This document shows positions 1-7,008 of a DNA stretch of 64,000 bases, in pieces. A model generated the notes under the pieces. It saw nothing but the letters and a program-made list of their open reading frames with translations, searched no databases and had not been told where the DNA came from. The stretch is from NCBI GenBank assembly GCA_016708585.1, contig JADJFK010000002.1, forward strand, positions 32,434-96,433, in the 5' to 3' direction. This stretch comes from Sulfuritalea sp. Lineage in GTDB: Bacteria > Pseudomonadota > Gammaproteobacteria > Burkholderiales > Rhodocyclaceae. A program made the position numbers and the translations under genes. Every line of letters starts with the position of its first letter. The first letter of the stretch is position 1.

Positions 1-352
1 GCATCGGGACCGGCTGAATCGCGCGGCTCTGGGTCTGAGCCGAACCATGCCACGCACCGAAAAACACCGGGGGGGTATCGAACTGTTGGTGCAACGACTA
101 GCTGCCGCAATCCGTGAACAACACGGGAAGCGCGTGGCCACGCTGGACAATATTGCGGGGGCGCTCTCCCATCTGAACCCCGATGCAACCCTGGCCAGGG
201 GCTTTTCCGTTGTTCGTGACGCCCACGGAAAACTCGTAACGGATGCCTCCCGACTGCATGCCGGCCAACGCGTGGACATCTATTTGGCACACGGCAGTGC
301 CGAAGCCGGCATCCTGACCTGCAGCCCGGATCATGGTCCAGTTGCCACCTGA
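1..352 (+). CDS. xseA: Exonuclease VII large subunit, C-terminal end (partial)
   Basis: This is the last 116 codons of a gene cut by the window edge; the open frame runs in from base 2. XseA is the catalytic large subunit of exonuclease VII, which with XseB degrades single-stranded DNA into oligonucleotides in the cytoplasm. The visible part has the family's C-terminal pattern: a basic helical region followed by a segment like NPDATLARGFSVV, equivalent to the typical LxPLATLxRGYAxV, then a short beta-rich tail (GQRVDIYL). The stop at 350-352 overlaps the sodB promoter region. The ATG at 47 is internal, not the real start. Confidence 0.85.
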   Translation, partial: HRDRLNRAALGLSRTMPRTEKHRGGIELLVQRLAAAIREQHGKRVATLDNIAGALSHLNPDATLARGFSVVRDAHGKLVTDASRLHAGQRVDIYLAHGSAEAGILTCSPDHGPVAT

Positions 353-370
353 ACTATTCTTGACTATAAT
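342..370 (+). promoter_or_regulatory. sodB promoter (sigma70)
   Basis: TTGCCA at 342-347 and a perfect TATAAT at 365-370 are separated by 17 bases. The -35 lies inside the end of xseA. The expected transcript start is near 377, giving a leader of about 40 bases before the sodB ATG at 416, with AGGAG at 404-408 as ribosome binding site. Confidence 0.7.
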
Positions 371-380
371 AGTCAACTTT
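356..380 (+). promoter_or_regulatory. IscR type 1-like operator overlapping the sodB -10
   Basis: TTGACTATAATAGTCAA (361-376 and its flanks) is an inverted repeat centred on the -10 element. It fits the degenerate IscR type 1 pattern ATASYYGACTRWWWYAGTCRRSTAT at 23 of 25 positions by my count. Covering the -10 box suggests repression when the [2Fe-2S] regulator is loaded. The similarity is seen; the binding is inferred. No iscR gene is in this window. Confidence 0.55.
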
Positions 381-415
381 AAACTTCCCACCCTCACTGC
401 AACAGGAGAACCTCC

Positions 416-1000
416 ATGGAACACACACTCCCCCCCCTGCCGTATGCGATGGATGCTCTGGTCCCGCACATTTCGAAGGAAACCTTTGAATACCACTATG
501 GCAAGCATCATCAGGCCTACGCAACCAACCTCAACAATCTGATCAAGGGCACCGAATACGAGAGCCTGGACCTGGAAGCCATCATCAAGAAGGTCCCGGC
601 CGGCGGCATATTCAACAATTCGGCCCAGGTCTGGAATCACAGCTTTTTCTGGAACAGCATGAAAGTCGGCGGCGGCGGCACGCCGAGCGGCTCCCTGGCG
701 GATGCGATCAACAAGAAATGGGGCAGCTTCGACGAGTTCAAAAAGGCCTTCCAGGCCTCCGCTGTCGGCAACTTCGGCTCTGGCTGGACCTGGCTGGTGA
801 AAAAGCCGGATGGCTCGGTGGATATCGTCAACACCTCGGGCGCAGGCACGCCGTTGAACACCGACAACAAGGCTCTACTGACCATCGACGTCTGGGAACA
901 CGCCTATTACATCGACTACCGCAATGCGCGGCCCAAGTTTGTCGAAACCTTCCTGGCTTCATTGGCCAACTGGGATTTTGCCGCAAGCAATTTCGGCTGA
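416..1000 (+). CDS. sodB: Superoxide dismutase, Fe type
   Basis: Converts superoxide to hydrogen peroxide and oxygen in the cytoplasm. The 194 residues match the usual FeSOD length. Metal ligands are visible: His27 in the ETFEYHYGKHH stretch, a His near 75 in AQVWNHSFFW, and Asp and His near 158-162 in DVWEHAYYIDY. The AQVWNH context with its Gln favours iron over manganese. There is no signal peptide. The start has AGGAG eight bases upstream. Transcribed alone, with its own promoter and a terminator at 1034. The stretch at 661-685 resembles the dispersed 25-bp repeat described in the findings. Confidence 0.96.
   Translation: MEHTLPPLPYAMDALVPHISKETFEYHYGKHHQAYATNLNNLIKGTEYESLDLEAIIKKVPAGGIFNNSAQVWNHSFFWNSMKVGGGGTPSGSLADAINKKWGSFDEFKKAFQASAVGNFGSGWTWLVKKPDGSVDIVNTSGAGTPLNTDNKALLTIDVWEHAYYIDYRNARPKFVETFLASLANWDFAASNFG
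661..685 (+). repeat. Possible degenerate copy of dispersed 25-bp repeat (inside sodB)
   Basis: Matches the repeat consensus at about 21 of 25 positions and encodes KVGGGGTP. SodB proteins are naturally Gly-rich here, so this may be chance. Confidence 0.3.
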
Positions 1001-1033
1001 TAGAGGCAGGTAAGTCAAAGCAACCAAGACAGC

Positions 1034-1063
1034 AAAGGGCGCCGTGAGGCGCCCTTTGTCTTT
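1034..1063 (+). terminator. Rho-independent terminator after sodB
   Basis: A ten-base perfect stem, AAAGGGCGCC with a GTGA loop and its complement, ends in a T-rich run (CTTTGTCTTTG). Confidence 0.8.
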
Positions 1064-1086
1064 GTCATTGGATGCGGGGGGCAGAA

Positions 1087-1287
1087 ATGGAAGCCAGAAT
1101 CACGGAGCTCGAAATCAAGCTGGGCTTGACCGAGGATCATCTCGAAGAACTCAATCGCACGGTGTTTCGCCAGCAGCAGCAAATCGACCTGCTGCAGGCC
1201 CAGATTCGAGAGTTGTACCTGTTGATGCAACCGGCAGGCCCGGGTGAAGCGCGCAATCCGCGCGATGAAATCCCGCCGCACTATTGA
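1087..1287 (+). CDS. slyX: SlyX family protein
   Basis: A 66-residue, mostly coiled-coil protein of the SlyX family; its molecular role is not settled. It opens with MEARITELEIKLG, has a heptad-like Leu pattern through LEELNRTVFRQQQQIDLLQAQIREL, and ends in PPHY, a common SlyX C-terminus. An ATG 15 bases upstream (1072) is in frame, but the later ATG has a G-rich Shine-Dalgarno-like run just before it and gives the usual family N-terminus. Lies between the sodB terminator and the convergent DUF192 gene. Confidence 0.8.
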   Translation: MEARITELEIKLGLTEDHLEELNRTVFRQQQQIDLLQAQIRELYLLMQPAGPGEARNPRDEIPPHY

Positions 1288-1296
1288 AACCGGGTA

Positions 1297-1743
1297 TCAG
1301 CGTCCTGCGGGGACCTTGTCGACCCCAGTGATGGCAAATCCCGGCCCCAGGCCGCGGCTCCTGAACCAGCCCAGGTTCATTTCCAGGGCATAACGCACCG
1401 GACTGACAGAGCAATGATTGACCTCGGTCTTGGGTTGCATGTCCTCGACATTGAGTATCCGGCCTTTGTCATCAAGGAAGGCCACTGACAAGGGCACCAG
1501 GGTATTGCGCATCCACATGCAGTGCTTCGCCACCTCGGGAAAGACGAACAGCATGCCCCGATGCGAAGGCATCGAAGTACGCAACATCATTCCCGTCTGA
1601 CGACTTTCGGGTGTGGCGGCAACTTCGGCCTCGATCCGGTGCATGCCCGCGGACAGATCGAAAAGAGGCAACTGCGGCTGTTGAGCCCATCCGGGAACGG
1701 CAATGGCAATGGATATAGCCAGAATCACAGTTCGCAACAGCAT
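1297..1743 (-). CDS. Secreted DUF192 family protein
   Basis: A 148-residue exported protein of the DUF192 family, whose function is unknown. A signal peptide covers about residues 1-22 (hydrophobic core, then PGWAQ). The mature part has the family signature: ATPESRQTGMMLR, then GMLFVFPE, MWMRNTLVPLSVAFLD and the final Gly-rich strand. A longer reading frame begins at 1833, but GGAG six bases before the ATG at 1743 and the immediate signal peptide favour the short form. Convergent with slyX, only nine bases apart. Confidence 0.85.
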   Translation of the reverse strand: MLLRTVILAISIAIAVPGWAQQPQLPLFDLSAGMHRIEAEVAATPESRQTGMMLRTSMPSHRGMLFVFPEVAKHCMWMRNTLVPLSVAFLDDKGRILNVEDMQPKTEVNHCSVSPVRYALEMNLGWFRSRGLGPGFAITGVDKVPAGR

Positions 1744-1883
1744 CGCAAGCTCCATTGGAAGGACATGGCCAGATGGTCTTTGGGCAATTGAATTCGGGGA
1801 TCCCCAACCGGGACAGACATTCTCAAGCGACAATTACTTACTTATAAATCAACAGAATAAACTGTTATTCAGAAATTATGGAT

Positions 1884-1913
1884 AAAAAAATGGCAGGTTT
1901 CCCTGCCATTTTT
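1884..1913 (-). terminator. Terminator of the Met/Lys-rich protein gene
   Basis: Read on the minus strand, ATGGCAGG and CCTGCCAT form a stem followed by a long T run (TTTTTTTAT). Confidence 0.75.
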
Positions 1914-1928
1914 CCAGGATTGCCGGAT

Positions 1929-2228
1929 TTACTTCTTGGCGGCCGGCGCGTCAGCCTTCTTGGCTTCCATGCCGGACATGCCGGACATGCCCTTCTGGTC
2001 GGCCTTCGGAGCGTCAGCCTTCTTTTCCTTCTTTTCCTTCTTTTCCTTCTTAGCATCCATGCCGGACATGCCTTCCATGCCCTTCTGGTCCTTCTTGGCT
2101 TCCATGCCGGACATGCCCTTCTGGGCAGCAGGAGCAGCGGCCGGAGCGGCAGCCGGCTTGGCGGCATCAGCAGCGAAAGCGGAGGTGGCGACCAGGCCAG
2201 CAAACAGGGTAACGAGAAGCTTGTTCAT
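1929..2228 (-). CDS. Small secreted Met/Lys-rich repeat protein
   Basis: A 99-residue protein I do not recognise as a named family. It starts with a clear Sec signal peptide (about residues 1-19, cleavage after SAFA). The mature part is low complexity: an Ala/Pro linker, then three imperfect repeats built on QKGMSGMEAKK, QKGMEGMSGMDAKK and QKGMSGMSGMEAKK, separated by KEKKEKKEKK. It has about eight Met residues and many Lys but no Cys or His. AAGGA precedes the ATG, and a terminator follows, so it is probably monocistronic. Met-rich repeats can bind Cu(I), but that is only inference here. Confidence 0.8.
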   Translation of the reverse strand: MNKLLVTLFAGLVATSAFAADAAKPAAAPAAAPAAQKGMSGMEAKKDQKGMEGMSGMDAKKEKKEKKEKKADAPKADQKGMSGMSGMEAKKADAPAAKK

Positions 2229-2237
2229 AGTGTTTCC

Positions 2238-2867
2238 TTATCTAAGTTTAGGTAGAGTGTTGATAACACCACGATTTTTCGAGGCGTTAGGGACATTAAC
2301 GCGCCGCCTGGCATCCGGTTGACCTGACAAGTCAAGTTCGCGCCACTGTCCAGCCCGGAGCCCTTCCAGTGTCCAGTCGCCCACCGCCCAGCGGATCAGG
2401 CGCAGGGTAGGAAAGCCGACTTTTGCCGTCATGCGCCTGACCTGGCGGTTCTTGCCTTCCCGCAGGACGATTTCCAGCCAACTTGTCGGAATTGCCGCGC
2501 GATACCGGACCGGCGGGTTGCGCTCCCAAAGCCCGGGTGGTTCGGGAACAAGGCTGGCCTGACACGGCCGGGTTCGAAAATCGCCCAAATCCACCCCCGT
2601 GCTTAATTGCCGGAGGGCTTCGTCCGTCGCCAGCCCTTCGACCTGGACACGATAGGTCTTCGCCAGCTTGTGGCGGGGGTCGGCAATCCTTGCCTGCTGG
2701 GCCCCGTCGTCCGTCAATACCACCAGACCTTCGGAATCGGCATCCAGCCGGCCGGCCGCATAGACCTTGGGAATTGGAATGAAGTCCGCCAGCGTCGGAC
2801 GCCCGTCAGGATCGGTGAACTGGGTCAGCACACCATACGGCTTGTTGAACAGTATGAGGCGGCTCAA
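2238..2867 (-). CDS. rluE: 23S rRNA pseudouridine synthase, RluE type
   Basis: Isomerises a uridine of 23S rRNA to pseudouridine (position 2457 in E. coli RluE). The 209 residues have the short RsuA/RluE architecture without an S4 domain. The catalytic Asp is in GRLDADSEGLVVLT, and the C-terminal KNRQVRRM motif is present. The best start is TTG at 2865-2867, because it overlaps the aceK stop (TTGA), FNKPYG follows within ten residues, and no suitable ATG exists. The overlap suggests translational coupling to aceK. Confidence 0.85.
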   Translation of the reverse strand: MSRLILFNKPYGVLTQFTDPDGRPTLADFIPIPKVYAAGRLDADSEGLVVLTDDGAQQARIADPRHKLAKTYRVQVEGLATDEALRQLSTGVDLGDFRTRPCQASLVPEPPGLWERNPPVRYRAAIPTSWLEIVLREGKNRQVRRMTAKVGFPTLRLIRWAVGDWTLEGLRAGQWRELDLSGQPDARRRVNVPNASKNRGVINTLPKLR

Positions 2868-4636
2868 ACCGTTTGGCCACCACCGAAAACATTGCAGAAG
2901 CGCAGCGAGTCGGGATAGGGGAAGAAGTCCTGCATCGCGCCCCGGCGGATCTGTTCCTGCGTGTTCTGCCAGAACCCGGCATCGAAGAGATCGGCGTGGT
3001 AGCGCATGAAAGCGTCCCGGATATTGTCCGAAACCAGAAGGAAAGTCTCGAATTCTTCGGGAAACACGTCCATTCTGGAAACAGAGTACCAGGCTTCACC
3101 CGACATTTCCGCCTCGAAGTTCGGCGGTGGCGGTATGCGCCGGAACTTGCAATCGGTCATGTATTCGATTTCGTCGTAATCGTAGAACACCACCCGACCG
3201 TAACGGGTGACGCCAAAGTTCTTCCACAGCAGGTCACCCGGAAAAATATTGGCAATCGCCAGTTCGCGGATCGCATTGCCGTATTCGCGCACGACTTCCT
3301 CCACCAGGTCGTCGCGCCCTGCCTTCTCGACCTTCTCGAGGTAAAGGTTGAGCGGCTCCATGCGCCGCTCGATGTAGAGGTGCTTGATGATCAGGTCGTC
3401 GCCGTCTTCTTCGATCAGCGAGGGGACCTCTTTGTACAACTCGGCTATCAGCTCCTGCGAAAATCGGCTGCGCGGCAAGGCAACCTTGGAGAACTCCAGC
3501 GTGTCGGCCATGCGACCGACGCGATCCACCTGCTTCACCAGCTGGTACTTGCGTCGCACCGTTTCGTGATCAACCTCCTTCGAACTGCCGAATACGTCCT
3601 TGATGACCTTGAACACATAGGGGTAGGACGGCAGGGTGAAAACCAGCATGACGAGCCCACGGATGCCAGGGGCGACAATGAACTGGTCCGCGGAATGATG
3701 CAGGTGGAAGATCAGGTCGCGAAAGAACATGGTCTTGCCCTGCTTGCCCAGCCCGAGCATGGTGTAGAGCTCCGAACGCGGCTTGTTGGGCATGATCGAG
3801 CGCAGGAACTGGACATAGCCGGAAGGCACTTCCATGTCGACCATGAAGTAGGCACGCGACAGGGAAAACAGGACGCCGATCCGCCAGGCATCGAGGATCA
3901 CGGTATCAAGATAGAGCTTGCCGTCCGGTGAATGAAGCACCGGAACCGCAAAGGGATACTCGACAGCCCCGTTGACCGCCTTGCCGATCACGTAGGCGCC
4001 CTTGTTGCGGTAGAAGGCCGAGTTGAGCACCTGTATCTGCAGGTTGGCCTCGCGCGCCGGAATCGTGCCGAGCTGGGATCCGATGCCGCGCAGGACGAAA
4101 TCGACGTCGCGATCCAGGTCCTCGAACTCACGGGCCCATGCGAAGTCGAGGAAAACCTGGCGTATCGAAGCGCGGAAACCCGCCTGGTTGGGGTAGTAAC
4201 AGCGATAGGTTGGCGGATCGGATTCTATGTATTCGGTGGAAACCGCCGGACGGACGAAAATGAAATCGTTGTGGAAATAGGTGCGATGCAGGATCTGGCA
4301 GAACACCGAATTGAAGAAAGTTTCCGCCAATTCGGGCTGCTTGTGGTTGGTCAGCAGGCCGATGAACTGGAGCTTGGCCTGCTGCCAGACGGCGTCGCTC
4401 AAATCATCCGCATGAAACTCGCGGTGCAAGCGTTCGGTCGTCTCCCTGACGCGATCATCGTAGAACTGGATCCGGTCGCGCACCGCCTGCTGGACCTCCT
4501 GCCAGCGCGCCTCCTCGAAACGCCGCTTGGCAAGGGCAGAACTCTCGTGAAAGAGACGATAGTGCCTGTTGAAGCCGTCGACCAAAACCTTGGCAATGGA
4601 TTCGGCGATCAGGTCGTCAGCGGCTCCGGCGGACAT
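2864..4636 (-). CDS. aceK: Isocitrate dehydrogenase kinase/phosphatase
   Basis: Bifunctional enzyme that phosphorylates Icd on its active-site Ser, diverting isocitrate into the glyoxylate shunt, and also removes the phosphate. From the ATG at 4636 it has 590 residues, close to the 578 of E. coli AceK; the frame is open further upstream, but that part is not AceK-like. Visible signatures are the nucleotide-binding region around PGIRGLVMLVFTLPSYPYVFK and the kinase-like catalytic segment FPGDLLWKNFGVT followed by FYDYDEI. Divergent from its target icd rather than in an aceBAK operon. The stop overlaps rluE. Confidence 0.95.
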   Translation of the reverse strand: MSAGAADDLIAESIAKVLVDGFNRHYRLFHESSALAKRRFEEARWQEVQQAVRDRIQFYDDRVRETTERLHREFHADDLSDAVWQQAKLQFIGLLTNHKQPELAETFFNSVFCQILHRTYFHNDFIFVRPAVSTEYIESDPPTYRCYYPNQAGFRASIRQVFLDFAWAREFEDLDRDVDFVLRGIGSQLGTIPAREANLQIQVLNSAFYRNKGAYVIGKAVNGAVEYPFAVPVLHSPDGKLYLDTVILDAWRIGVLFSLSRAYFMVDMEVPSGYVQFLRSIMPNKPRSELYTMLGLGKQGKTMFFRDLIFHLHHSADQFIVAPGIRGLVMLVFTLPSYPYVFKVIKDVFGSSKEVDHETVRRKYQLVKQVDRVGRMADTLEFSKVALPRSRFSQELIAELYKEVPSLIEEDGDDLIIKHLYIERRMEPLNLYLEKVEKAGRDDLVEEVVREYGNAIRELAIANIFPGDLLWKNFGVTRYGRVVFYDYDEIEYMTDCKFRRIPPPPNFEAEMSGEAWYSVSRMDVFPEEFETFLLVSDNIRDAFMRYHADLFDAGFWQNTQEQIRRGAMQDFFPYPDSLRFCNVFGGGQTV

Positions 4637-4799
4637 GGTGGATATCTCATTTAGCTCAAGCTCCACAATTCTAACAGCGGGTACCGCACGATTCGAAGCT
4701 GGCCGACGACTGCAGTGCGGTGCGCTTTTGGAGGATAATCGCATGCGATTCATCGCGCATTACTTTCGATTCCCGACAACCATAAACAACGGAGCAGGC

Positions 4800-6029
4800 A
4801 TGAGCACTTCCCTGATCAAGGTTCCCGCACAAGGCCAGAAAATCGTTCCGGGCCAGCCGATTCCCGACAATCCCGTGATCCCCTTCATCGAGGGCGATGG
4901 CATCGGCGTGGACATCACGCCAGTAATGCAGAAGGTGGTCGATGCCGCGGTACAGAAGTCCTACGGCGGCAAGCGCAGGATTTCATGGATGGAAGTTTAT
5001 GCGGGCGAGAAGGCGACCCGCCTTTATGGACCTGATGTCTGGCTGCCGGCCGAGACAATCACCGCGTGCAAGGACTATTCCGTATCCATCAAGGGTCCGC
5101 TGACCACCCCTGTGGGAGGAGGCATCCGCTCGCTCAATGTCGCATTGCGCCAGGAGATGGACCTTTACCAGTGCGTACGGCCGGTGCGCTACTTCAAAGG
5201 CATCCCCTCGCCGCTGAAGGATCCGAGCAAGACTGACATGGTCATCTTCCGCGAAAACACGGAAGATATTTACTGCGGCGTTGAGTGGCAAGCGGAAACT
5301 CCGGCAGCACGCAAGGTGGTCAAGTTCCTCCAAGAAGAAATGGGTGTCACCAAAATTCGCTTTCCGGGGACTTCGGGCATCGGCATCAAGCCAGTTTCGC
5401 GGGAAGGCACCGAGCGTCTGGTCCGTGCGGCGATCAAGTACGCGATTGCCAACAAGCGCAAGTCGGTCACCATCGTGCACAAGGGTAACATCATGAAATT
5501 CACGGAGGGCGCATTCCGTGACTGGGGTTATGCGCTGGCGAAAAATGAGTTCGGCGGCGTGGAAATCGACGGCGGCCCCTGGCTAACGCTACCCAATGGC
5601 ATCGTGATCAAGGATGCCATCGCCGACGCATTTCTACAGCAGATCCTTTTGCGTCCGGCCGAGTACGACGTCATCGCCACGCTCAACCTCAACGGCGACT
5701 ACATTTCCGATGCACTGGCGGCTCAGGTCGGCGGGATAGGTATCGCCCCCGGGGCAAACATCTCGGATCTCTATGCCTGCTTCGAGGCAACACACGGCAC
5801 GGCGCCAAAATATGCCGGCAAGGATTATGTGAACCCGGGATCGCTGATTCTCTCCGCGGAAATGATGCTGCGCCACATGGGCTGGACCGAGGCCGCGGAC
5901 CTCATCATCAAGTCGATGGAAGCCGCCATCGGCGACAAGGTCGTGACCTACGACTTCGCCCGGTTGATGGAAGGTGCAAAGGAAGTGAAGTGCTCTGCGT
6001 TCGGACAGGCAATGATCGATCGCATGTAA
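4800..6029 (+). CDS. icd: Isocitrate dehydrogenase, NADP-dependent
   Basis: TCA-cycle enzyme making 2-oxoglutarate, CO2 and NADPH from isocitrate. It is 409 residues from the ATG at 4800, with GGAG nine bases upstream; the in-frame ATG at 4569 is discarded because it would overlap aceK. The substrate and phosphorylation loop TTPVGGGIRSLNVALRQ is intact, with Ser111 corresponding to Ser113 of E. coli Icd, the residue AceK phosphorylates. NADP-type features (FRENTEDIYCGVEW, NIMKFTEGAFRDWGY) are present. Monocistronic, ending at a strong terminator. Confidence 0.96.
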   Translation: MSTSLIKVPAQGQKIVPGQPIPDNPVIPFIEGDGIGVDITPVMQKVVDAAVQKSYGGKRRISWMEVYAGEKATRLYGPDVWLPAETITACKDYSVSIKGPLTTPVGGGIRSLNVALRQEMDLYQCVRPVRYFKGIPSPLKDPSKTDMVIFRENTEDIYCGVEWQAETPAARKVVKFLQEEMGVTKIRFPGTSGIGIKPVSREGTERLVRAAIKYAIANKRKSVTIVHKGNIMKFTEGAFRDWGYALAKNEFGGVEIDGGPWLTLPNGIVIKDAIADAFLQQILLRPAEYDVIATLNLNGDYISDALAAQVGGIGIAPGANISDLYACFEATHGTAPKYAGKDYVNPGSLILSAEMMLRHMGWTEAADLIIKSMEAAIGDKVVTYDFARLMEGAKEVKCSAFGQAMIDRM

Positions 6030-6045
6030 TTGCAAATTGCGAAAA

Positions 6046-6078
6046 AACAAAGCCCGCCAAACGGCGGGCTTTGTTTTT
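6046..6078 (+). terminator. Bidirectional terminator between icd and csp
   Basis: AAACAAAGCCCGCC and GGCGGGCTTTGTTT pair around an AAAC loop. T runs on both strands suit the convergent genes icd and csp. Confidence 0.85.
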
Positions 6079-6116
6079 CCGGAGCCGGGTTACCCGACAA
6101 CCGGGAGCTTCAACAA

Positions 6117-6320
6117 TCAGGGCTTCTGAATGTTCGACGCCTGCTTGCCCTTGGGACCCTGCACCACGTCAAAAGTCACCTTCTCGCCTTCCTTCAGCGA
6201 CTTGAAGCCTGCCATGTTGATGGCGGAGAAGTGCGCGAACAGATCCTCGCTGCCGTCATCCGGGGTGATGAAGCCAAAACCCTTGGCGTCGTTGAACCAC
6301 TTAACAGTACCAGTTGCCAT
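6117..6320 (-). CDS. Cold-shock domain protein
   Basis: A 67-residue CspA-family protein that binds single-stranded RNA and DNA and melts mRNA structure. RNP1 (KGFGFITP) and RNP2 (DLFAHFSAI) are intact, and the start TGTVKWFND is canonical. The upstream region to about 6513 is a roughly 190-base untranslated leader, as is common for cold-shock genes regulated at the level of mRNA structure and stability. Which csp paralogue it is cannot be decided. Confidence 0.93.
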   Translation of the reverse strand: MATGTVKWFNDAKGFGFITPDDGSEDLFAHFSAINMAGFKSLKEGEKVTFDVVQGPKGKQASNIQKP

Positions 6321-6548
6321 GTAACTTTTTCCTTAATCAAAAACGAACGAATCGGCCACCGCTGCGGGCTGCAAAACACCGCACCCCGGCCGGGGCATGT
6401 CGAGACTCAAGTTCGGAATAGCAGAGGGGGCCAAGCGGCGATTCAGAGGAACTGCGATTGGACAGTCTGTGAGAGGACCGTAGGTCACTGCGGAGGAACC
6501 TGAACTAAACACGTTTCGCGTTTTACGCACATTGTCAAGCAGCGTCAA
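6321..6548 (-). promoter_or_regulatory. csp promoter and long 5' leader
   Basis: On the minus strand, TTGACG (6543-6548) and TAAAAC (6520-6525) are 17 bases apart, placing the transcript start near 6513 and leaving about 190 untranslated bases before the csp ATG. The leader is GC-rich with several short inverted repeats. No gene is seen in this interval on either strand. Confidence 0.5.
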
Positions 6549-6650
6549 CAACTTTTTATGTTGCAACGCACATCACCATCTCCTTGAATACCTCCCGATC
6601 AGCCCAAAATGAGACGGCATCGGAGCGCTAATCCCCTCTTTTTCGAAGTG

Positions 6651-6678
6651 TTGAACTCCGACTGAATCACATTAGAAT
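6651..6678 (+). promoter_or_regulatory. clpS promoter
   Basis: TTGAAC at 6651-6656 and TAGAAT at 6673-6678 with a 16-base spacer. The expected start of transcription, about seven bases later, falls on or beside the clpS ATG at 6685. Confidence 0.55.
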
Positions 6679-6684
6679 CGAGTC

Positions 6685-7008
6685 ATGGTTACACGCAAGC
6701 AAGTCGGGCCGGAGGGTGGTGCCGCATTGGCACCAGAGCAGAGTCGCACCAAGCCACCGCCCATGTTTAAAGTGCTGCTTCTCAACGACGACTTCACGCC
6801 AATGGACTTCGTCGTTGTCGTACTGGAGAAATTCTTTGGCTTGTCGCGCGAGCAGTCGACTCAGGTCATGCTCAAGGTACACCGTGAGGGCAAGGGCGCC
6901 TGTGGCGTGTATCCCCAGGACGTCGCGGCGACAAAGGTTGAGCAGGTAAGCGAGTATTCGCGTCGGCACCAGCATCCGCTGGCTTGCGTGATGGAGGAAG
7001 ACAGATGA
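6685..7008 (+). CDS. clpS: ATP-dependent Clp protease adaptor ClpS
   Basis: Adaptor that binds N-degron substrates (bulky N-terminal residues) and delivers them to ClpAP. It is 107 residues, with the usual disordered N-terminal arm of about 25 residues followed by the conserved core PPMFKVLLLNDDFTPMDFVV and the HREGKGACGVYP segment of the binding pocket. No Shine-Dalgarno sequence is visible before the ATG, and the -10 element ends only six bases upstream. The stop overlaps the clpA ATG by four bases (ATGA), so the pair is coupled. Confidence 0.95.
   Translation: MVTRKQVGPEGGAALAPEQSRTKPPPMFKVLLLNDDFTPMDFVVVVLEKFFGLSREQSTQVMLKVHREGKGACGVYPQDVAATKVEQVSEYSRRHQHPLACVMEEDR

Noticed and set aside
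1960..2130. Repetitive DNA resembling a CRISPR-like array
   Set aside because: The repeats are in frame and explained by the Met/Lys repeats of the secreted protein; spacers are not unique.
3121..3145. Further dispersed-repeat copy in aceK
   Set aside because: Resembles the consensus only loosely and encodes the RRIPPPPNF-type segment that is expected in AceK anyway.
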